A stretch of DNA of 64,000 nt from Pectobacterium carotovorum (GCF_033898505.1 NZ_JAXAFK010000007.1:128385-192384), one strand, 5' to 3'; counted from the stretch's first letter, positions 17,478-27,471 are shown. Translations and numbers: made by a program. Notes: generated by a model from the letters alone, not told the origin.

Positions 17478-19925
17478 ATGGTTGCTGTCAGTATCCTCCT
17501 ACTACTGATTATCATCGGAGCGATGTTTTATCATCGGCTCAGCCTGCTGCTCGGCAGCGCCATTCTGCTGGCCTACTTCGCAGCCATGTCCGCGATGTTA
17601 CTGTGGCCCGTCTGGTTGATGATTCCGCTCGTGATTCTGCTGATTCCGATTACGGTGCCTTCTCTGCGCCAAAAGCTGGTTTCCGCTTCCGCGCTGCACA
17701 TGTTCCAGAAAGTCATGCCACCGATGTCGAACACGGAAAAAGAAGCAATTGATGCTGGGACAACCTGGTGGGAAGGCGACTTGTTTCGCGGCGCGCCGGA
17801 CTGGAAAAAGCTGCATAACTACCCTCGTCCGCAATTGACCGCCGAAGAGCAGGCGTTTATCGACGGGCCGGTTGCTGAAGCCTGCCGGATGGCAAACGAC
17901 TTTGAAATCACCCACGAACGCGCCGATATCCCACCAGAACTGTGGGAATTTTTAAAAGAGCACCGTTTCTTCGCCATGATCATCAAGAAGCAATACGGCG
18001 GGCTGGAATTCTCGGCTTACGCACAGGCGCAGGTGCTGCAAAAACTGGCGGGCGTCTCCAGTATTGTGGCAATCACCGTCGGCGTGCCTAACTCACTCGG
18101 CCCCGGCGAACTGCTACAACACTACGGAACGGAAGCGCAAAAAGATCACTACCTGCCACGTCTGGCACGCGGTCAGGAAGTCCCCTGCTTTGCGCTGACC
18201 AGCCCGGAAGCGGGCTCGGATGCAGGTTCGATTCCCGATACCGGTATTGTCTGCTACGGCAACTGGCACGGCGAACAGGTTTTAGGTATGCGCCTGACCT
18301 GGAATAAACGCTACATCACACTCGCGCCAGTCGCTACCGTGTTGGGGCTGGCCTTTAAGCTGTACGATCCCGACCATCTGTTAGGCGATGAAGACGACGT
18401 AGGTATTACCTGCGCGTTGATTCCGACGGATACCGACGGCGTTAAAATCGGCCGCCGCCATTTCCCGCTGAACGTTCCATTCCAGAATGGGCCGACGCAG
18501 GGTGAGAACATTTTTGTCCCGTTGGATTACATCATCGGCGGCGCGAAGATGGCGGGTCAGGGCTGGCGTATGCTGATGGAATGCCTGTCAGTCGGGCGCG
18601 GTATTACGCTGCCGTCCAACTCCACCGGCGGACTGAAGTCCATTGCTCTCGGCATCGGTGCTTACGCGCACATTCGCCGCCAGTTCAAAATCTCTATCGG
18701 TAAGATGGAAGGCATCGAAGAGCCGCTGGCACGCATCGCGGGTAACGCTTATGTGATGGACGCCGCCGCCACATTGATTACCAGCGGCATCATGCAGGGT
18801 GAAAAACCGGCGGTGCTCTCGGCTATCGTCAAATATCACTGTACCCACCGCGGTCAGCGCAGCGTGATGGATGCGATGGATATCGCCGGGGGCAAAGGTA
18901 TCTGTCTCGGCCCGACCAACTTCCTGGCGCGCAGCTATCAGGGCGCACCGATTGCGATCACCGTGGAAGGGGCAAATATCCTGACGCGCAGTATGATCAT
19001 CTTCGGGCAAGGCGCCATCCGCTGTCACCCTTATGTGCTGGAAGAGATGGCAGCGGCGCAGGAGAACGACGTATCACGCTTTGACCGTGCGCTGGTTGGT
19101 CATATCGGCCACGTCGGCAGCAACAAGGTGCGCAGCTTCTGGCTTGGGTTGACCAACGGCCGCCTGAGTCGTGCGCCAGTGAACGACAAAACACGCCGCT
19201 ACTATCAGCAGCTCAATCGACTCAGCGCGAACCTGGCCCTGCTGGCGGATGTGTCGATGGCGGTTCTGGGCGGCAGCCTGAAGCGTCGCGAGCGTATCTC
19301 GGCGCGTCTGGGGGATATTCTCAGCCAGCTCTATCTGGCTTCTGCGACGCTGAAACGCTATGAGGACGAAGGGCGTCAAAAAGCGGATTTACCGCTGGTG
19401 CACTGGGGCGTGCAGGACAGTCTGCATCAGGCCGAGCAGGCGCTGGACGATCTGCTGCGTAACTTCCCGAATCGTGTTGTTGCAGGGCTGCTGACGTTCA
19501 TCATCTTCCCACTGGGTCTGCGCTGCCCGGCCCCGTCTGACCGCCTCGACCATGAGGTCGCGAAGATTCTGCAAACGCCGTCAGAGACGCGTAATCGTCT
19601 GGGACGCGGTCAATATCTGGTTGCCAGCGAGCACAACCCGGTCGGGCTGCTGGAAGAGGCGCTGCTGGATATCATCGCCGCCGAGCCGATTTATCAACGT
19701 CTGTCTAAAGCCAGCGACAAACCGCTGCCGTTCATGCGACTGGATCAGTTGGCAGAACAGGCGCTGGTGGAAGGTCAGATTACCGCAGAAGAAGCGAATA
19801 TTCTGACCAAAGCCGAAGCCAGCCGCTTACGTTCAATCAACGTGGATGACTTTGCGTTCGATGCACTGGCCGCCAACAAGCCCGCGCCCGTACCGCAGCC
19901 GGAAAGAAAAACCGAAGCAGCATAA
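17478..19925 (+). CDS. fadE: Acyl-CoA dehydrogenase FadE
   Basis: FAD-dependent first step of fatty acid beta-oxidation, acyl-CoA to trans-2-enoyl-CoA. 815 residues, the size of E. coli FadE, with two N-terminal hydrophobic segments (about 1-30 and 35-58) suggesting membrane association. The dehydrogenase core is clear: [33 protein letters not shown] (FAD/substrate loop), [12 protein letters not shown] and [13 protein letters not shown], followed by a long C-terminal extension. The start ATG has GGAG upstream. An inverted GGCC pair lies just after the stop, but no T-run is seen. Confidence 0.97.
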   Translation: MVAVSILLLLIIIGAMFYHRLSLLLGSAILLAYFAAMSAMLLWPVWLMIPLVILLIPITVPSLRQKLVSASALHMFQKVMPPMSNTEKEAIDAGTTWWEGDLFRGAPDWKKLHNYPRPQLTAEEQAFIDGPVAEACRMANDFEITHERADIPPELWEFLKEHRFFAMIIKKQYGGLEFSAYAQAQVLQKLAGVSSIVAITVGVPNSLGPGELLQHYGTEAQKDHYLPRLARGQEVPCFALTSPEAGSDAGSIPDTGIVCYGNWHGEQVLGMRLTWNKRYITLAPVATVLGLAFKLYDPDHLLGDEDDVGITCALIPTDTDGVKIGRRHFPLNVPFQNGPTQGENIFVPLDYIIGGAKMAGQGWRMLMECLSVGRGITLPSNSTGGLKSIALGIGAYAHIRRQFKISIGKMEGIEEPLARIAGNAYVMDAAATLITSGIMQGEKPAVLSAIVKYHCTHRGQRSVMDAMDIAGGKGICLGPTNFLARSYQGAPIAITVEGANILTRSMIIFGQGAIRCHPYVLEEMAAAQENDVSRFDRALVGHIGHVGSNKVRSFWLGLTNGRLSRAPVNDKTRRYYQQLNRLSANLALLADVSMAVLGGSLKRRERISARLGDILSQLYLASATLKRYEDEGRQKADLPLVHWGVQDSLHQAEQALDDLLRNFPNRVVAGLLTFIIFPLGLRCPAPSDRLDHEVAKILQTPSETRNRLGRGQYLVASEHNPVGLLEEALLDIIAAEPIYQRLSKASDKPLPFMRLDQLAEQALVEGQITAEEANILTKAEASRLRSINVDDFAFDALAANKPAPVPQPERKTEAA

Positions 19926-19982
19926 ACAGAATCAGGCCAGTTATACCGGCCTCAGACCTTTGATATTTGAAGAACGAAAACG

Positions 19983-20159
19983 GTAGTAACGGAATAGAAG
20001 AGTAAAGCGTTTGCGCCAGGGACAAAAACGTCAGGAACGTTTTTGAACGTCGCTAGCGACGGCCCTGAAAGGGTGAATCTCAGGGATGAGATTCATATCT
20101 GCGCAAGCCGAGCGCACAGGGACGTGTTTACAGCGTCTTTACGACCTATCCGTTACTAC
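19983..20159. repeat. Structured intergenic repeat family 2, long copy
   Basis: A 177-bp element bounded by inverted ends GTAGTAACGGA (19983-19993) and TCCGTTACTAC (20149-20159). It shares AGAGTAAAGCGTTTGCGCC and ACAGCGTCTTTACGACCTA with the shorter inverted copy at 54028-54126. About 80 bp of extra interior carry small hairpins: AAAACG/CGTTTT around 20025-20044, the perfect palindrome CGTCGCTAGCGACG at 20048-20061, and GAATCTCA/TGAGATTC at 20075-20094. It fills most of the 351-bp gap between fadE and yajD. Confidence 0.8.
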
Positions 20160-20276
20160 TGCTCAATGGCCTTTGTTCACAATCTCAGGCCGCCAATATG
20201 GCGGCCTGTTCTTTCTTTTAGACGCCCATCAGTTGTAAAATCTACGTCATCTTTCCTTCTGAATGAAACCCGACAC

Positions 20277-20627
20277 ATGGCTTACATCCCCAAGAACTAC
20301 GCCAGACTTGAAAGCGGCTACCGCGAAAAAGCGCTCAAACTTTTCCCGTGGGTGTGTGGTCGCTGTTCACGCGAATTCGTCTATTCCAACCTGCGTGAAT
20401 TAACCGTTCATCACATCGATCACGATCACAGCAATAACCCGGAAGACGGCAGTAACTGGGAAATGCTGTGCCTCTACTGCCACGACAATGAGCATTCAAA
20501 GTATACCGATGCGGATATGTACGGTTCGACTGTTGTCGCGGGTGAAGATGCGCAGAAGGATGTCGGCGTTGCCACTCATAATCCTTTCGCGGATTTGAAG
20601 GCGATGATGAATAAAGGGAAGAAATAA
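20277..20627 (+). CDS. yajD: HNH-family protein YajD
   Basis: 116 residues from the ATG at 20277 (MAYIPKNYARLESGYREKAL), matching E. coli YajD (115 residues) over its full length. A longer in-frame reading from 20043 is rejected because it runs through the repeat and lacks conservation. An HNH nuclease motif is visible: CGRCSREFVYSN, ELTVHHIDHDHSNNPEDGSNWEMLCLYCH, with two CxxC-type zinc pairs and the HH/N/H core. The substrate of YajD is not known to me. It stands alone; a hairpin (20636-20663) follows the stop. Confidence 0.93.
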   Translation: MAYIPKNYARLESGYREKALKLFPWVCGRCSREFVYSNLRELTVHHIDHDHSNNPEDGSNWEMLCLYCHDNEHSKYTDADMYGSTVVAGEDAQKDVGVATHNPFADLKAMMNKGKK

Positions 20628-20635
20628 TCTGTTGC

Positions 20636-20663
20636 CGCTCCCATCCGGTTCACGATGGGAGCG
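20636..20663 (+). terminator. Hairpin after yajD
   Basis: CGCTCCCAT (20636-20644) and ATGGGAGCG (20655-20663) are perfect complements with a 10-nt loop, starting 9 nt after the yajD stop. No T-run follows, so this may be a stabilising or rho-assisted 3' hairpin rather than a classical terminator. Confidence 0.45.
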
Positions 20664-20740
20664 ACGAATTGCATCGTACAGCAACTAATTCATGGTGCCA
20701 CGAAGCATTAAATAGCCCAGTTCATTAATCGTGCCGCGAA

Positions 20741-21943
20741 TCAGGCACCGCTCTGCCGTACACGCGCCAGCAGCGCGTCAACATCTGCAATATGCGGAGC
20801 CGCCAGCACCAGCGTTCTGCCCAGTGAAATCGCATGACGCTGACACGCTAAACGCGCTTCCGTCTCCTGAATGCCGTCCAGATCGGCGACGTGCGCCAGC
20901 CCAATCGTGCGGCGAATCAGTTCGGTGCCACAGTAGCCAACGGCATCCCGCCACACTTGCTGTAAAAACATCGCAGCATAGCCCGACTCCGCCAGCGCCG
21001 GATCGCAGCTGTCATTTTCGCTCAACGTCAGAAAACGGGCGGAAAAGGTCTGCCACAGCGTACGAATATCTTCCAGACGTCGTTCACGCCCCGCCGCTGC
21101 CTCACGCGGTGCCAACAGCCCCGGCAGGCCACAATAATTCAGCAGCAGGTTGCCAATTGCCGTGCCAACATCAAAACCTATTGGTCCATAGAAACCGAAT
21201 TCAGCATCAATCGCCTTTAAACGCCCTTCTGCGACAAAGATCGACCCACTGTGGAGATCACCGTGGAGCAGCGCTTCGGCTTTGCTCAGGAAGCCGTGCT
21301 TCAGTCCGGCAACTGCCAGCTTCAACGCCCGATCGTCACGCAACGCCTGTACATCCGGCGTCAGCGCAGCGTCAAACTGGTTTCTTTCATGGTCGATATA
21401 GGGGTCGGTAAAGAAGAGATCTTCGGTAATCTGACACAGCTCAGGGTTAGTGAACTGGCTTACCGCGGCCTTCTTCTCATGCGGGTGCTGATGAAAATCA
21501 GAAGTGTGGAATAACGTTTGTGCCAGATATTCTCCCAGCTGTGCCGCCGCCTGCGGATAATCCGCGCCGTTAACCAGCTCGCTGCGCCAGATGCGATGAT
21601 CGGAGAGATCTTCCTGCACCATCACCGCCAGTTCGGGATCGTGATATAGCACGGTCACGGTATGCTGCGGGCAAAACTGCGCGTGCGTCAGCAACGTTTC
21701 GGCTTCAATGCGGGCGCGGTCAAGCGTCAGCGGCCAGGATTCCCCGACGCAGCGCACGTAGGGCAGCGCCTGTTTGACGATCACTCGACTAACGCCCGTT
21801 TCATCTTTAATTTTAAACACCAGATTCAGATTGCCATCGCCGATCTCTTCTGCGGCTACCAGCGTCTGCGGCTGACTGACACCGCCGTACTGGCGGGCAT
21901 ATTCAACAGCGTCATCCGCCGTAAAAGTGCGGTAAAGTGACAT
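20741..21943 (-). CDS. mtnK: S-methyl-5-thioribose kinase
   Basis: First committed kinase of methionine salvage: methylthioribose plus ATP gives methylthioribose 1-phosphate, the substrate of MtnA. 400 residues, family length. Aminoglycoside-kinase-like fold: nucleotide-binding region [13 protein letters not shown] near 31-43, catalytic loop [13 protein letters not shown] near 227-239, and metal-binding [16 protein letters not shown] near 247-262. It is divergent from mtnA across 171 bp containing tandem MetJ-like boxes. The mtn genes in this block cover the whole pathway from methylthioribose to methionine. Confidence 0.96.
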   Translation of the reverse strand: MSLYRTFTADDAVEYARQYGGVSQPQTLVAAEEIGDGNLNLVFKIKDETGVSRVIVKQALPYVRCVGESWPLTLDRARIEAETLLTHAQFCPQHTVTVLYHDPELAVMVQEDLSDHRIWRSELVNGADYPQAAAQLGEYLAQTLFHTSDFHQHPHEKKAAVSQFTNPELCQITEDLFFTDPYIDHERNQFDAALTPDVQALRDDRALKLAVAGLKHGFLSKAEALLHGDLHSGSIFVAEGRLKAIDAEFGFYGPIGFDVGTAIGNLLLNYCGLPGLLAPREAAAGRERRLEDIRTLWQTFSARFLTLSENDSCDPALAESGYAAMFLQQVWRDAVGYCGTELIRRTIGLAHVADLDGIQETEARLACQRHAISLGRTLVLAAPHIADVDALLARVRQSGA

Positions 21944-22037
21944 TCCAACCCCTCGCTATTCTGCCATCAAAACTATTTCCGAAATCAAAACCGTTTCCGC
22001 AATCAAAACGATTCTAAAACCAAAGATACGGACATAA

Positions 22038-22061
22038 AAACGTTCGGACGTCTATACATCT
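22038..22061. promoter_or_regulatory. Predicted MetJ operator between mtnK and mtnA
   Basis: Three adjoining 8-mers, AAACGTTC, GGACGTCT and ATACATCT, match the met box AGACGTCT at 5, 7 and 6 of 8 positions. Tandem met boxes are the known MetJ target, so both divergent genes are probably repressed when S-adenosylmethionine is plentiful. Confidence 0.6.
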
Positions 22062-22114
22062 ATCAGGCATCTTGGCAGAATAAGAATATCGATGCAACAT
22101 GGATTTAACGACCT

Positions 22115-23149
22115 ATGCAGACACTTAACACAACCAGCCTGAAAATCGTTGATAACCAACTGTGGATCCTCGACCAGCAGGCGCTACCGCAAGAAAAACG
22201 CTGGCGCCCTTGCCTGGATGTCGCCTCACTGGTTGAACATATTCAGACGCTGCGAGTACGCGGCGCCCCGCTGATTGGCCTGTCCGCGAGCCTGCTACTC
22301 GCGCTGCTGGCGGAGAAAGGATTATCGCAGGCCGAACTGGCGCAGGCGCTGGAGACGCTGAGAGCATCGCGCCCTACCGCCGTGAACCTGATGAACAATC
22401 TGGATCGCATGAAGCTGGCGCTGGCACAGCCGCAGTTTGTCAACGCGCTAGTGCAGGAAGCTCTGCGGCTGGTAGAAGAAGATCGCGCGCTGTGTGAACG
22501 CATTGCCGATCACGGCGCAGCGCTGGTGAAACCCAACAGCCGCCTGCTGACCCACTGCAACACTGGCGGACTGGCAACGGCAGGTATCGGCACCGCCATC
22601 GGCGTGCTGCTGCGTGCGCATCAGCAGGGAAAGGTCACTCAGGTGTGGGTCGATGAAACGCGCCCGCTCTTACAGGGAGGACGTCTCACGGCCTGGGAGT
22701 TGGGTGAGCTAGGCATTCCTTATCAGCTAATCTGTGATTCGATGGCCGCCAGCCTGATGGCGCAGGGTCAGGTCGATGCGATTTGGGTCGGCGCAGACCG
22801 CATTGCCGCCAACGGCGACGTCGCCAATAAGATCGGCACCTACAGCCTCGCGGTGCTGGCGCACTATCATCAGATTCCGTTTTATGTTGCGGCACCGCAC
22901 ACCACGCACGATCCCACGTGCCCGGACGGTCGAGCCATCCCTATCGAACAGCGCGCCGCCGCCGAAGTCACCGGCGTTTCCGGCAGCTTCGGTCACTGCC
23001 AGTGGGCACCGCAGAACGCCGCGGTATACAACCCAGCGTTTGACGTCACCCCCGCCGAATTAATCAGCGGCTGGGTACTCGACACTGGAGTGGTCACGCC
23101 ACAGGACGTGAAAGAAGGGATATTTCAGATGGCGTTGCAAAGCAATTGA
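22115..23149 (+). CDS. mtnA: Methylthioribose-1-phosphate isomerase
   Basis: Converts methylthioribose 1-phosphate to methylthioribulose 1-phosphate. 344 residues in the eIF2B-like isomerase family. Diagnostic blocks: [18 protein letters not shown] near 48-65, [17 protein letters not shown] (active-site Cys near 148) and [24 protein letters not shown] (active-site Asp near 229). It acts between MtnK and MtnB. It is convergent with mtnD; the space between holds a structured repeat (23192-23436) and a terminator. Confidence 0.96.
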   Translation: MQTLNTTSLKIVDNQLWILDQQALPQEKRWRPCLDVASLVEHIQTLRVRGAPLIGLSASLLLALLAEKGLSQAELAQALETLRASRPTAVNLMNNLDRMKLALAQPQFVNALVQEALRLVEEDRALCERIADHGAALVKPNSRLLTHCNTGGLATAGIGTAIGVLLRAHQQGKVTQVWVDETRPLLQGGRLTAWELGELGIPYQLICDSMAASLMAQGQVDAIWVGADRIAANGDVANKIGTYSLAVLAHYHQIPFYVAAPHTTHDPTCPDGRAIPIEQRAAAEVTGVSGSFGHCQWAPQNAAVYNPAFDVTPAELISGWVLDTGVVTPQDVKEGIFQMALQSN

Positions 23150-23191
23150 GTGGCAGAAAACGCCATTTTTCTATGTCCGATAGCGCGAATA

Positions 23192-23436
23192 TTTCGGGCG
23201 TGTTAATTGCTCGATTCTTCTGTGATTTCATCACACGCCCGACAAGGAGCGCTCAATTGCCGCAGCTCCTTGACCACTGGCTTTCGGCGTGAATTGTGCC
23301 GCTGCGCGGTGCCTTCGGCGTTCATGATTGCTTGAGGGCCGCCAGTGACGCGTTCCCGACGCGGCACTGGCTCTCGCCGCATCCATGCGGCTCACCCAGC
23401 CCTCATGCCCACCTCAGCACAATTTTTTACGCCTAT
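23192..23436. repeat. Structured intergenic repeat family 1, copy 1
   Basis: 245-bp element with the same layout as 35176-35425. Stems seen: CGGGCGTGT/ACACGCCCG (23195-23203 and 23233-23241); CAAGGAGC/GCTCCTTG (23243-23250 and 23265-23272); an outer stem GGCGTGAATTGTGC near 23286-23299 with GCACAATTTTTTACGCC (23417-23433); TGAGGGC/GCCCTCA (23333-23339 and 23399-23405); GCCAGTG/CACTGGC (23341-23347 and 23365-23371); CCGCATCCATGCGG. Most stems differ from copy 2 in both arms yet still pair. It lies 43 bp after mtnA. Confidence 0.85.
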
Positions 23437-23473
23437 AAAAAATCGGTCAGATGCTTACAAGCATCTGACCGAT
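23437..23473 (-). terminator. mtnDCB terminator (possibly bidirectional)
   Basis: ATCGGTCAGATGC (23442-23454) and GCATCTGACCGAT (23461-23473) form a perfect 13-bp stem with loop TTACAA. On the minus strand a T-run follows (complement of 23436-23441); on the plus strand AAAAA follows, so the main role is ending mtnB-mtnC-mtnD transcripts, about 37 nt after the mtnD stop. Confidence 0.9.
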
Positions 23474-23509
23474 AAAAATGCCCTTTCATCTTAAATAATT
23501 AGCGGTGCG

Positions 23510-24055
23510 CTAGCGCTCCAACTTCGGATACGCATCGGCGATCTTATCGCCGGTAAAATGCGCGATCCACCCTTCCGGGTTATCGAACAGGCGGATGGCG
23601 GTGAAGTGCGGTTCCGGCCCCATATCAAACCAGTGCGCCGTGCCCGCCGGTACGGACAGCAGATCGTTCTTTTCACACAGGATCTGGTAAATCTTGCCGT
23701 TCAGGTGCAGACAGAACAGCCCCGCGCCTTCCACGAAAAAGCGCACTTCATCTTCGTGATGCACATGCTCGGATAAAAACTTGGTGCGTAGCTCCGCACG
23801 CTGCGGGTTATCAGAACGCATGCTGATGACGTCCCAGCTCTGATAGCCTTTTTCTGCCACCAGCTTATCGATTTCATGCTGATAGGCCGCCAGCACTTCC
23901 TCCGACGACGGCGCGTCGCTCAGCTTCTGGCTGGCTTCCCAGCGTTCAAAACGCACACCAATTTCGTTCAGTTGCTTCTGAATCGCCTCAGCATCCTGAC
24001 TTTGCCAAATCGGCTGGCTTGCATCGCTGTCGCTAAAAATGGTTAATCCACTCAT
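23510..24055 (-). CDS. mtnD: Acireductone dioxygenase
   Basis: Cupin metalloenzyme that oxidises the acireductone from MtnC. With Fe it yields the 2-oxo precursor of methionine plus formate; with Ni it gives an off-pathway product. 181 residues. Metal ligands are visible in [19 protein letters not shown] (His, His, Glu near 96-110) and in [14 protein letters not shown] (His near 140). It is the last gene of mtnB-mtnC-mtnD; its start overlaps the mtnC stop by four bases (ATGA). A strong terminator follows. Confidence 0.96.
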   Translation of the reverse strand: MSGLTIFSDSDASQPIWQSQDAEAIQKQLNEIGVRFERWEASQKLSDAPSSEEVLAAYQHEIDKLVAEKGYQSWDVISMRSDNPQRAELRTKFLSEHVHHEDEVRFFVEGAGLFCLHLNGKIYQILCEKNDLLSVPAGTAHWFDMGPEPHFTAIRLFDNPEGWIAHFTGDKIADAYPKLER

Positions 24056-24741
24056 TGGGCGTACTCCGGTAAGTCGATCTGGTCAAAACGTGCCACCTGA
24101 CGGTGACGGCTTACGTTATCCGCGTCATCACGAATAAGCTGACAGGTGTGCCAACCGGCTTCCTGTGCGGCATCCAGCTCCTGACGAATGTCCGACAGGA
24201 ACAACAGTTGCTCCGCCGGTAGCCCGATGGCTTGTGCAATCGTGCGATAAGAGTCGGTCTCGCGCTTCGCACCGACGCGCGTATCAAAATAGTCGCTGAA
24301 CAGCGGGCGTAGATCGCCAGCGTTGCTATAGCCGAACAGCAACTGCTGCGCTTCCACCGAGCCTGACGAGTACACATACAGGCGCAGGCCCTGCTGTTGC
24401 CATGCGGCGAGCTGCGCCGCCACTTCAGGATACAAGTGCCCCTGAAAATCACCGTTGCGGTAGCCCGCCCGCCAGATAATACCTTGCAGCAGTTTCAGCG
24501 CGGTAGATTTACGATCTTCATCCATAAACTGGTTCAGCGCGGCGATCAGCGTCTCGCTATCCGCATCCGGCTGACCCAGCTCCTGACGCAATGCGTTCAG
24601 CGCCTGCGCAATCTCAGGCTCGCTACCGTGCTGCCGAACGGTGTCGGCCAGACGTTCGCGGGCATAAGGAAACAGCACGCGGTGAACAAAACGGATGTCG
24701 CTGGTAGTCCCTTCAATATCCGTCACAATGGCCTTAATCAT
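24052..24741 (-). CDS. mtnC: Enolase-phosphatase E1
   Basis: Bifunctional HAD-family enzyme: enolises 2,3-diketo-5-methylthiopentyl-1-phosphate and then dephosphorylates it to the acireductone used by MtnD. 229 residues. HAD motif 1 is [14 protein letters not shown] (near 6-19, nucleophile Asp), motif 2 is [14 protein letters not shown] near 123-136, and motifs 3-4 are GAKRETDSY and [17 protein letters not shown]. Both ends overlap the neighbouring genes by four bases, indicating translational coupling. Confidence 0.96.
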   Translation of the reverse strand: MIKAIVTDIEGTTSDIRFVHRVLFPYARERLADTVRQHGSEPEIAQALNALRQELGQPDADSETLIAALNQFMDEDRKSTALKLLQGIIWRAGYRNGDFQGHLYPEVAAQLAAWQQQGLRLYVYSSGSVEAQQLLFGYSNAGDLRPLFSDYFDTRVGAKRETDSYRTIAQAIGLPAEQLLFLSDIRQELDAAQEAGWHTCQLIRDDADNVSRHRQVARFDQIDLPEYAQ

Positions 24742-25355
24742 GCTTTCGCCTCCAGCAGTCGCCGTTGCAATTCACACTGGAACAGGAACTCCAGCCCTTC
24801 CAGATGACGACGCGCTTCTTTCACCGTCGCGCCCCAGCAGTAAAGGCCGTGGCCGCGTACCAGAAAACCGTAGCGAAGCGGCGTGTGGCTGGCATACTCG
24901 GTTACCCGCTGCGCCAGCGCCGGAATATCCTGATCGTTATCGAAAATCGGGATCGCCACGCGATCCAAATGGGTGATTTGCCCCGCCAGCGACTTCTGCA
25001 TTTCATAGCCGTGCAGCACCAGTTCAGCGCCCTTCTCTACACGGGATAATACCGTCGCGTTCACCGAGTGCGTGTGCAGCACCGCGCCGATAGTCGGCTC
25101 GCGGCGATACAGCAGCGTATGCAGCCCCGTTTCCGCCGACGGCGTGCGGCCACTTGGCACGTGGTTAGTAGCAATTTCCACCAGCAGGAAATCCTCTGCC
25201 TGAAGGCTGCCTTTATCTTTACCCGATTCGGTAATCAGGCACTGCGCTTCATCAAGGCGTACGGACATATTGCCGCCCGTCGCCGGACACCAGCCCTTCT
25301 CACCTATCCAGTGGCAGGCCGCAAGCAGCGCCGTCAATTGTTGATTTTCAGTCAT
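24738..25355 (-). CDS. mtnB: Methylthioribulose-1-phosphate dehydratase
   Basis: Zinc enzyme of the class II aldolase fold removing water from methylthioribulose 1-phosphate. 205 residues. [14 protein letters not shown] near 18-31 is the phosphate-binding loop; [15 protein letters not shown] near 93-107 carries the two zinc-binding His; [19 protein letters not shown] carries the third. First gene of the mtnB-mtnC-mtnD operon, with MetJ-like boxes about 110 bp upstream shared with the divergent mtnE. Confidence 0.95.
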   Translation of the reverse strand: MTENQQLTALLAACHWIGEKGWCPATGGNMSVRLDEAQCLITESGKDKGSLQAEDFLLVEIATNHVPSGRTPSAETGLHTLLYRREPTIGAVLHTHSVNATVLSRVEKGAELVLHGYEMQKSLAGQITHLDRVAIPIFDNDQDIPALAQRVTEYASHTPLRYGFLVRGHGLYCWGATVKEARRHLEGLEFLFQCELQRRLLEAKA

Positions 25356-25460
25356 GAGGCTTCCCGTTTTTGGTCCATTTTTCTAGCAACGTTTCTGGAT
25401 GCTTTTTGGCGATTTAGATACTTTTGTTATGTCTTAGTACATAAAAGCATTTAGCCGTTT

Positions 25461-25476
25461 AAACGTCCAAGCGTCT
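25461..25476. promoter_or_regulatory. Predicted MetJ operator between mtnB and mtnE
   Basis: AAACGTCC and AAGCGTCT adjoin and each match the met box AGACGTCT at 6 of 8 positions. They sit in the 188-bp divergent gap. Finding this at both divergent mtn gaps strengthens each call. Confidence 0.55.
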
Positions 25477-25543
25477 TGATTGCCAAATACTAACAGCATG
25501 TTATATTACGAGGCAATACAGGCTTGCAGGAGTCCTACCCGCT

Positions 25544-26701
25544 ATGAGCGCCGCGTTAATCCCCGACAGTAAACTGCCTTCGCTGGGCACCACCATCTTT
25601 ACTCAGATGAGTGCGCTGGCCCAACAGCATCAGGCCATCAATCTATCACAAGGTTTCCCTGATTTTGACGGCCCGGACTATTTACAGCAGCGGCTGGCGT
25701 ATCACGTCAGTCAGGGCGCCAACCAATATGCGCCGATGACCGGTGTGGCGCCGCTGCGTCAGGTGATTGCCGAAAAAACGGAAGAACTGTACGGCTGGCG
25801 ACCGGATGCCGACAGCGAAGTGACCGTCACGGCAGGCGCGACCGAAGCGCTGTTTGCTGCCATTGCGGCGCTGGTACGTCCCGGCGACGAAGTCATTTGT
25901 TTCGATCCCAGCTATGACAGCTATGCACCCGCTGTGACGCTGGCTGGCGGCGTACTCAAGCGCATCGCCTTGCAGCCGCCCACGTTTCACGTGGACTGGT
26001 CGCATTTTGCCGATGTGCTGAGCGATCGCACCCGGCTGGTTATTCTGAATACGCCGCACAATCCGTCCGCCACCGTCTGGCAGAAAGCGGATTTCGAGCA
26101 TCTGTGGCAGGCGATTGCCGCGCGTAACATCTTTGTGCTGAGCGATGAAGTCTACGAGCACATCTGTTTCGACAGCGAAGGGCACGCCAGCGTGCTGGCA
26201 CACCCATCGCTGCGCCAACGCGCCATCGCCGTTTCATCATTTGGTAAAACGTTCCATATGACCGGTTGGAAAGTCGGCTACTGTGTCGCACCTGCGGTAT
26301 TGAGCGCAGAAGTGCGTAAGGTTCACCAGTATCTGACGTTCTCCGTGAACACACCCGCCCAGTTCGCCCTTGCCGATATGTTGCGTGAACAGCCGCAACA
26401 CTGGCGTGAACTGCCCGATTTTTACCGTGCCAAACGTGATCGCTTCATCAATGCGCTGGCGGGTAGCCGTTTTGACATTTTGCCCTGCGAAGGCACCTAC
26501 TTCCTGCTGGCGGACTATCGGGCGATTTCCGATCTGGACGATGTCAGCTTCTGCCGCTGGCTGACCGAGCACGTTGGCGTTGCCGCCATTCCGCTTTCCG
26601 TCTTTTGCGCCGATCCGTTCCCACATACGTTGATTCGGCTATGCTTTGCTAAACAGGAAGCCACGTTGGATGCCGCTGCGGAGCGTTTATGTCGACTTTA
26701 A
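25544..26701 (+). CDS. mtnE: Methionine (glutamine-dependent) aminotransferase of salvage
   Basis: PLP aminotransferase of fold type I, resembling E. coli YbdL and the MtnE group, which transaminates 4-methylthio-2-oxobutanoate to methionine. 385 residues. PLP-binding residues are visible: TAGATEALFAAI near 92-103, LNTPHNPSA, LSDEVYEHI and SSFGKTFHMTGWKVGY with the Schiff-base Lys235. It overlaps the following omega-amidase gene by 13 bp, a pairing that suits a glutamine donor because the 2-oxoglutaramate formed can then be removed. It is divergent from mtnB with shared MetJ-like boxes. Confidence 0.92.
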   Translation: MSAALIPDSKLPSLGTTIFTQMSALAQQHQAINLSQGFPDFDGPDYLQQRLAYHVSQGANQYAPMTGVAPLRQVIAEKTEELYGWRPDADSEVTVTAGATEALFAAIAALVRPGDEVICFDPSYDSYAPAVTLAGGVLKRIALQPPTFHVDWSHFADVLSDRTRLVILNTPHNPSATVWQKADFEHLWQAIAARNIFVLSDEVYEHICFDSEGHASVLAHPSLRQRAIAVSSFGKTFHMTGWKVGYCVAPAVLSAEVRKVHQYLTFSVNTPAQFALADMLREQPQHWRELPDFYRAKRDRFINALAGSRFDILPCEGTYFLLADYRAISDLDDVSFCRWLTEHVGVAAIPLSVFCADPFPHTLIRLCFAKQEATLDAAAERLCRL

Positions 26702-27456
26702 AGATTTCATTGCTGCAACAGCCGCTGGTCTGGCGCGATGGGGAAGCCAATCTGCGCCACTTCGATACCTTATTGGCGGAGATAGGCGGACGTGATGTTA
26801 TTGTGCTGCCGGAGATGTTCACTACCGGCTTTGCGATGGAAGCTGCCAAAGGCAGTCTGGATCAATCGGTTGTAGAAGCGTGGCTGCATCAGTGGGCGCA
26901 GAAGACGAACGCGCTGATCGGCGGCAGCGTCGCGGTAAATACGCCGAAAGGCGCGGTGAACCGTTTCCTGCTGGTCGATCCGCACGGCGAGGTGCATCAC
27001 TACGATAAGCGCCACCTGTTCCGCATGGCGGACGAACACCACCACTATCAGGCAGGCACGGAGCGCGTCACCCTTGAGTGGCGCGGCTGGCGCATCTGCC
27101 CGATGATCTGTTACGACCTGCGTTTCCCGGTCTGGTCGCGCAATCGGCAGGACTACGATCTGGCGCTGTATGTCGCCAACTGGCCTGCGCCTCGCGCAGC
27201 ACACTGGCAGACGCTGCTGGCCGCGCGCGCCATTGAAAATCAGGCCTACGTTGCAGGCTGTAACCGCATCGGCACCGACGGCAACGGCCACAGCTACCGT
27301 GGCGATAGCCTGATTATTAATGCACAGGGAGAGATTCTGGCCTCTGCCGCCCCCAACCAGCCCGCCCGTCTGGACGCCGAGCTGTCGCTGGAAGCGTTGC
27401 AAAGCTACCGGGAATCCTTCCCCGCCTGGCGCGACGCCGACCGCTTTACGCTATAG
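26689..27456 (+). CDS. yafV: Omega-amidase of the nitrilase family, YafV-like
   Basis: 255-residue C-N hydrolase. The Glu-Lys-Cys triad is visible: VIVLPEMFTTGFAME (Glu near 43), VHHYDKRHLFRMADE (Lys near 109) and RICPMICYDLRFPVWSRN (Cys near 145). Homologues hydrolyse alpha-keto acid amides such as 2-oxoglutaramate. It overlaps mtnE by 13 bp, so the two are translated together; the inferred job is to clear the keto-amide made when MtnE uses glutamine, pulling the methionine-forming reaction forward. A hairpin follows at 27472-27504. Confidence 0.9.
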   Translation: MSTLKISLLQQPLVWRDGEANLRHFDTLLAEIGGRDVIVLPEMFTTGFAMEAAKGSLDQSVVEAWLHQWAQKTNALIGGSVAVNTPKGAVNRFLLVDPHGEVHHYDKRHLFRMADEHHHYQAGTERVTLEWRGWRICPMICYDLRFPVWSRNRQDYDLALYVANWPAPRAAHWQTLLAARAIENQAYVAGCNRIGTDGNGHSYRGDSLIINAQGEILASAAPNQPARLDAELSLEALQSYRESFPAWRDADRFTL

Positions 27457-27471
27457 AGACCGAACGCATCA

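Noticed and set aside
20043..20276. N-terminal extension of yajD
   Set aside because: It runs through repeat family 2, and the protein aligns with E. coli YajD only from 20277.
20731..21411. 226-codon plus-strand frame over mtnK
   Set aside because: It is antisense to mtnK with low-complexity Pro/His/Arg content.
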